NCBI GenBank assembly: GCA_002304315.1
Contig: NEUO01000013.1
Span: forward strand, 1-39,666
DNA length: 39,666 nt
Direction of reading: 5' to 3'
Source: Verrucomicrobiia bacterium Tous-C4TDCM
GTDB taxonomy: Bacteria > Verrucomicrobiota > Verrucomicrobiia > Verrucomicrobiales > Akkermansiaceae
How positions within the stretch are numbered: position 1 is the first letter of the stretch; each line of letters begins with the position of its first letter. The notes beneath the pieces are model-generated. The model had not been told where the DNA came from, did not search any database, and worked only from the letters and a program-made list of their open reading frames with translations. The translations under genes and the position numbers were made by a program. Below are positions 30,601-36,600 of this stretch, in pieces.

Positions 30601-33600
30601 GCCGGCTCGTGCAGATGTACCGCGAAGCCACGGGCGGAGGCATGACGAGCAACGAAGCATATGAAGCACTGCAGGCCTACGTCGCGGCCGATAACCGCAG
30701 CGCAACTGCCCAGCGGATCGCCTTCCGCGTCCCGGAGCTGCGCAACCTGCTGGGCGAGGCGTGGAGGTTTGTCCGCGCCGATGGCAACCAGACGCCGGCC
30801 GCCGCACAGCCGCGCCGAACGCCCGAAGAGTACTCCGAGTTTTACTGGCTGACGACGAGATACCAGCAGTACCACGCCGACTACGGCGCAGGCCGCAGCA
30901 TCTCGCGAGAAACGGCCGAAGAGGTGCTCCGCAAATTTCCGTCGGTTTCGAGGGAGACCGCCGCCAAGCACGTCCAAGGCGTGCGCCAGCGCGACACCGT
31001 CCTTGCCGACTATTTGGGCCGGTTTTGGAGCTTCATCAACACCGGCAACGGCAACGACTGGAACTCGTCACGCGTGGCGCCGGCACAGCCCCGACCGGCC
31101 GCAACGCCGGCCACGCCAACCGCGCCAGCTGCGCCACAAACGCCCCCCGCGGAGCCCCAGCCAAAGCTGCAGGACTTCCCCGGATACGACCGCCTGCTCG
31201 GCGATTTCCTGTACTTCGCCAACAACGTCCAATGGCGACCGATGAGCCGCGCGCAGGCCGCCGCCGAGATCGAACGCTACGCCACCGGCACCCAAGCCGA
31301 AGCCGACGCCATCGTGGCCAACATTACCGAACGTCCGATCATCGGCGCGCTTCGGCGCCTGCGCGGCTTCGCCATTCGGCGATCGATTCAGCCGACGCTC
31401 CCCGGAATGCGCGCGCCGGCCCCGGCGCAGCCCCAGCTGACGCCCGAGATCCGCGACCGCCGCACCCGGCTCGCAAAGGTCTTCCGCGCTTTGGCCGACG
31501 TGAAGGACGAGCTGTCGTGGCAATTCAAGAGAACCAAGACCAAGAGCAAGGACCTCGCCGAGGTCGCGAAGGAATTCTCGGCAGGCCGCATCACCCTGAA
31601 GGTCACGCCCGACGAGGATGGCGAGCGCTGGACCATCGAAACAAAAGAGAACGGCCAGCCGTTGGGCGAGTATTCCGTATTCACCAATCCGGCCGTGGCA
31701 GGCCGGAAACAGCTGGTGAACGTGAGCGCCACCGAGGCCGACTCCGACAAGCAGGAGGAGGGCGGAGGCAAGAACGTCTACCAAGCGATTTTCACGTGGG
31801 CCCACAACAACGGCTACCGCGTCCTAGGGAACCACCTGTCGCTCAAAAACCAATTCCGACGGACGGTGAACATGCTGAGCAGCGCCCTGCGCTTCAACAG
31901 CACCGACCACCTCGAACCCTATCACAGCCAGGGAATCGGATCCTGGATCGAAGGAAACACCGACAACAACATCGGCGCCATGCTGGAGGCTTTGAGCAGC
32001 CGCGTGGCAATCATGGCCCCCAAGGTCTCGTCGTTGACCTACGACATCAAGACGGATACGGTCGTAGACCAAAATGACGGCCGAAAATTCACCCCCGCTG
32101 AGCTTCGAGACTTTGTGCGAGAGACTGGACTCGTTGAACAAGGAATCGGTCCGGCAACTTTGCGCGTCGTGCTCCTTGCCCGAGCCGAAATGGCCGCTAA
32201 CGCCCGCGGCCAAAGACTCCCTGCTGCGCGCGCACTTCGTGCAGCGAGCGAAGGCGTTCTCGGTCGCGTCCTCTACGCCCGAGGAAATCGACCGGCAGAC
32301 GGCAGCGCTCGACGCGGAGCTGGGAGCCGTCCTGACCAAGCTGCGCCCCGAGATCTACGCGCCGGCACCGCCCCGGAGCTGACCGACCAGCAGGTCGAGA
32401 AGGAGGTCGCGGCGATCCGCAAGGCCTTCCCGAAGCTGGTCGAGGAAAACGACGTTCAGCTGGCCAACGTGCAGCGCGCGCTTGCGCAGCGCGCCAAAGA
32501 TCTGGACGTCGACATCGGCTACGTGCCGCCGGAGGTGCAGGCCGCCGTCATGCGCGTGAAGGGCCAACGCACGCTGATCGTGCTCGGCGCGCGCGCCTAC
32601 CGGGACCGCGCCAAGGGCGCAGCGCTCCTGACCCACGAGATGGCCCACCCGTTCTGGGACATGCTGCCGTGGCAAACGAAGGACGCCCTGCGCGACCTGC
32701 ACCGCGCAGAGAAGGATACCCGCAGCGGCCCGCTCTACCGCGACGGCAAGCTCCAGACCGAACTCGCCTACGTGGAAGACATGGACGAGAACGGCCACAA
32801 GGAATGGTTTGCCGAGCGCATCGCCCGGTTGAACGAAAGCTGGGCCAAGGAGAAGATGGACGCCAGCGATTCGACGCTGCTGCGCCGCCTCGCGTATCAG
32901 CTGCGCGAATACCTCCGCCGGATTTGGCGCGCGTTCGCCGCCAACGAAGGCGTCGACCCGGACGGCAAGCTGTTCGTGGACGACTTCCGCGCCTTTTTCG
33001 CCAGCGGAGGAAACCTCGCCTTGGCCCGCCAAGCCGGCGCGGATTTTGCGCAGAGCATGATGGCCCTCGACACGCCGCTCGGCATCAGACTGCCCAGCGA
33101 GATCCGCAACCTGCAGCCGCGCTGGAACGACAAGATCCTGCGCTTCGAGAGCGCCCTCGACAAAGCCCTCTACTACGCCGGCGGAGAAAACACCGTCACG
33201 CGCGGCATCGTGCGCGACGCCCTCGCGCAGCAGACCGGCCTGAAGTATGGCCAAATCGCCACGGCGGCCCGTGAGCTGCGGGACAAACTCGCCCCGCTTG
33301 CGCGCAGCGCCGCGCGCGACGGCACCATCCGCGTGCCGAGCCAGATGCAGCAGGAGGTCGCCGCCATGACCGGCACCGAGTTTGCCAGCGGCAAAAAGCC
33401 GAAGCTCGACCCGGCCGCCGCGGAGCGCGAGTACGCCGCCGCCTTCGACAACATCCTCGAAAACTACTACCAGCAGGCCCGCGACTCCGTGGCCAAAAAC
33501 CCGCCGCGCACCTCCGCCGAGGACGTCGCCAAAGAGCGCGGCCAGGTGCTCACACCGGAGCAGGCGGCCGCAAAGCTCGAGGAGTGGAAGGCCGAGGCCC

Positions 33601-36600
33601 GGAAGCAGGGCCGCACCGGCAAGAATTCCGGCAAGACCATCCTGTCCCTTTTCGATTCGACCGGCGTCTGGAGCCAGCCGTGGCGCGATGCCGGATACAA
33701 CGTCGTCCAAGTCGACCAGAACATCGTCGGCGGCGACGGCTACGAGATGGACGTCCTGAAGATCGACCAAGAGTGGCTCATGGACAACGGCCTCGACATG
33801 GTGCACGGCGTGCTCGCCGCGTGCCCGTGCACGGAGTTTGCCGGCAGCGGAGCCCGCTGGTTCGCCATCAAGGACGCCGACGGCCGCACGGAAAAAGCCA
33901 AGCAGCTCGTGGAGCACACGCTCGCCGTGATCGAGTACCTGCAGCCCGACGGATTCTGGGCCCTCGAAAATCCCATCGGCCGTATCAAGGAGGTGACGGA
34001 GATCCCGCTCGAGCGCCTGCAGTTTCAGCCGCACAACTACGGCGACCCGTACACGAAGCGCACGCAGATTTTCGGCATGTTCAACGCCGACCTGCCGCAG
34101 GCCAACGTGGCGCCCACCGGCGGCAGCTACTCGTGGAACCTGAGCGGCAGCAGCGAAAGCAGCAAAGCCGAGCGCTCGAAGACCTTCGAGGGATTCGCGT
34201 ATTCGTTCTTCATGGCGAACAAAGACCGCGACGCGTGGGCGGAGGCCGACGAGCTCGCCCGCCAGAACGTCGAGGCCCGCCAGCGCGCCGACGACGCGCC
34301 CGCCACGACCAGCGCGCAGAGCGACCCGGATGGCCAATTCGGGCTGGAATTCGCCACCGGCGGCGGCATCCCGGAATTGCCGCAATACCCCCGCGGGGCC
34401 GAGGCCATCGCGCGCGAAATCCCGCGCGCGAAGCGCCAGGCCGACGAGTGGCGCGACATCATGCCGAGCTTTCAGGGCTGGAAGCGCGACATGGCGACCT
34501 ACGCCGCCGACGCCATCCGCAAGAAACTCACCGAGGAGCAGCGCGAGAAGATCACCGAGATCCATGATTGGTTCGGGGGCGGCGGCTCGTGGGGTTTGCA
34601 CCTCGCGCTGACCCATTTCCCGAAGGCGACCAAGCTGACGGTGCACGAATTCCTGCCGGCCCGCCTCGCCAAGATCCGCCGCTTTCACACCGAAGGCGCA
34701 GGCATCAAGGCGAGCATCGATGCGATCACGCCGCAGATCGAAACCGCCCGCGACGAAATGTACCGCGACGGCAAACCGTCCCCCGCCGCCTTTGTGACGC
34801 GGCTGAAAAAGCAATTCCCGCAGGAGCCCGACGAAGCGACGGCCGCCATCCTGCAGGCCATCGAGGACCGAGCCGACAACGACTTTGCGTCCTCGACCGA
34901 CGAAGAGGGCAACCGCGACGCGCGGAAGAGCATCGAGGACTTGCTGCGTGCCGTCGTTGACGATGCAGCCGCCGCCCAACGCGGTGCCTTCATGTTCACG
35001 ACCGGCCGCGGCGGAACCATCGAGTACCAGACCGGCGACTCCTACGCCGGCGCCGTCGAGCCCAGCGAAACCACCCTGAGCGTCTTTGACCCGCCCTACT
35101 ACAAGACTGCCGGATATTCGGCCGCCGACTCGAACGCCGGCAAGGTGCCCATTTCCATCTACGAAAAAACCGGCCGCCGCCTCAACGAACTCGCGCGCGC
35201 CGGCCATGCCGTCGTGTACACCGACTCCGCGTGGTGGATCGATGAGCGGCGCGCCGCCGAGGCCGCCGCCAAGCAGAAGACCGACCAGCCCGGCCTCGCC
35301 ATCGGCGACGTCGCCAGCGTGAAGCCCGACGAGCGCGGGACCGCGTTTGCCAATTACATCCTCGCCTCCCTCGACCATGCCGCCATCGTCCCCATCAAGA
35401 CCCGCCATGAAGTCCTCGCCGTCCATGCCCCCGGCAGCACCACGCGAGCCGGCGCCGCCGAAGAGCCGCGCCGATTTGGTGGTGACGCTGGGGGTGTTCA
35501 GCAACGGCCTGCTGACGGACAAGGAGCTGGCGCAGCTGAGCAAGCTGAGCTACCAGCAGCTACCGCCCAAGCTGCAGCGGCTGGTGGACCCGACTTGGCC
35601 GTTCCTGCAGGAGCCGGAACCGAATCCGCCCAAGTGGGTGGAGGAAATCCTCGGCAGCGACTCGAAGCCGAATACGCCGCCGCCCGCGACCAGTTCGACC
35701 TCCTGACCGAGGAGGCCGAGAAGATCCAAGCGGACATCGAAGGCCTGCGCGAGAGCCAGGAAGCCGACGCCGAAACCCAGCTGCGCGCCCGATACTCTGA
35801 GCTGCGCGACAACGAGGCCGCCCTGCGGCGAGCGTACGCGCGCGCGAGCGAGCTGCGCAGCCAGCTCGACGCCACCAAGCCGACCAAGGTCGCGCTGCCC
35901 GAAGGCGCCACCGCCGACGACATCATCGCGCAGGCGGCTCGCGTCGAGGCCCTGCCGAAGACCGACCGCAAGGGCGCGTTGATCGCCGAATGGCGCTACG
36001 GCAAGAAGCTCCGCGAGGAAGGCATCCGCGTCGGCAACGACACCGCGGAGTCCGAGGGCCAGCAGATCATGAACAAGGCGAAGGCCCGCCTCGATGACGA
36101 GTACCCCGGCTGGGAGAAGGAGGCGTACGCCAAGCCCGCCAATCGCCGTCCGCCACCACCGCCGCCGCCGCCCGACCCGGAGACCGCCCAGGAGGCCGAC
36201 CTCGAACCGTCGCCGTTTGCCGAGCCGCCGAAGGACATGCCCGTGCGCAGCGGCAAGATGCTCGAGCTTTTCGGCAACAGCTCCGTCAAACCGACCATCC
36301 TCGAGCGAACGTGGGAGCGCGTCGCCGACGTGTTCCGCGGCATCCGTGGCAGCGTGCCCGAGTTGCCCGCCTTTGCCGGCGCCCGTTGGAACCAGAGCGA
36401 CCCGTTCATCAAGGAGCACGGGCCCAGCTTTTACGACGGAATCAAATCGTTTTACCGCACGCTGGTCAGCGCCAACGACGGCATCCAGCGCGACGCGGAG
36501 CAGCAGGTCGCCGAGATCACCCGCCCCCTCATCGAGGCCGGCGGCCGATTCAACGCGAGCGATTACGCCAAGCTGCGCCGCTACCAAGAGGCCGCGCGCG

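Noticed and set aside
31003-31245. Other alternate-frame ORFs inside the giant gene (28192-28383, 29131-29616, 31003-31245)
   Set aside because: In these segments the giant frame keeps normal domain-like sequence and the alternate frames are Arg/Ser/Pro/Thr-rich, so unlike the two nested ORFs they look like shadows.
32355-35543. A 1062-codon open frame on the minus strand, and other long antisense frames (for example 26850-30977, 37446-39485)
   Set aside because: These lie opposite strongly supported genes, have no family motifs and are Ala/Gly/Arg/Val-rich mirror translations typical of GC-rich coding DNA.
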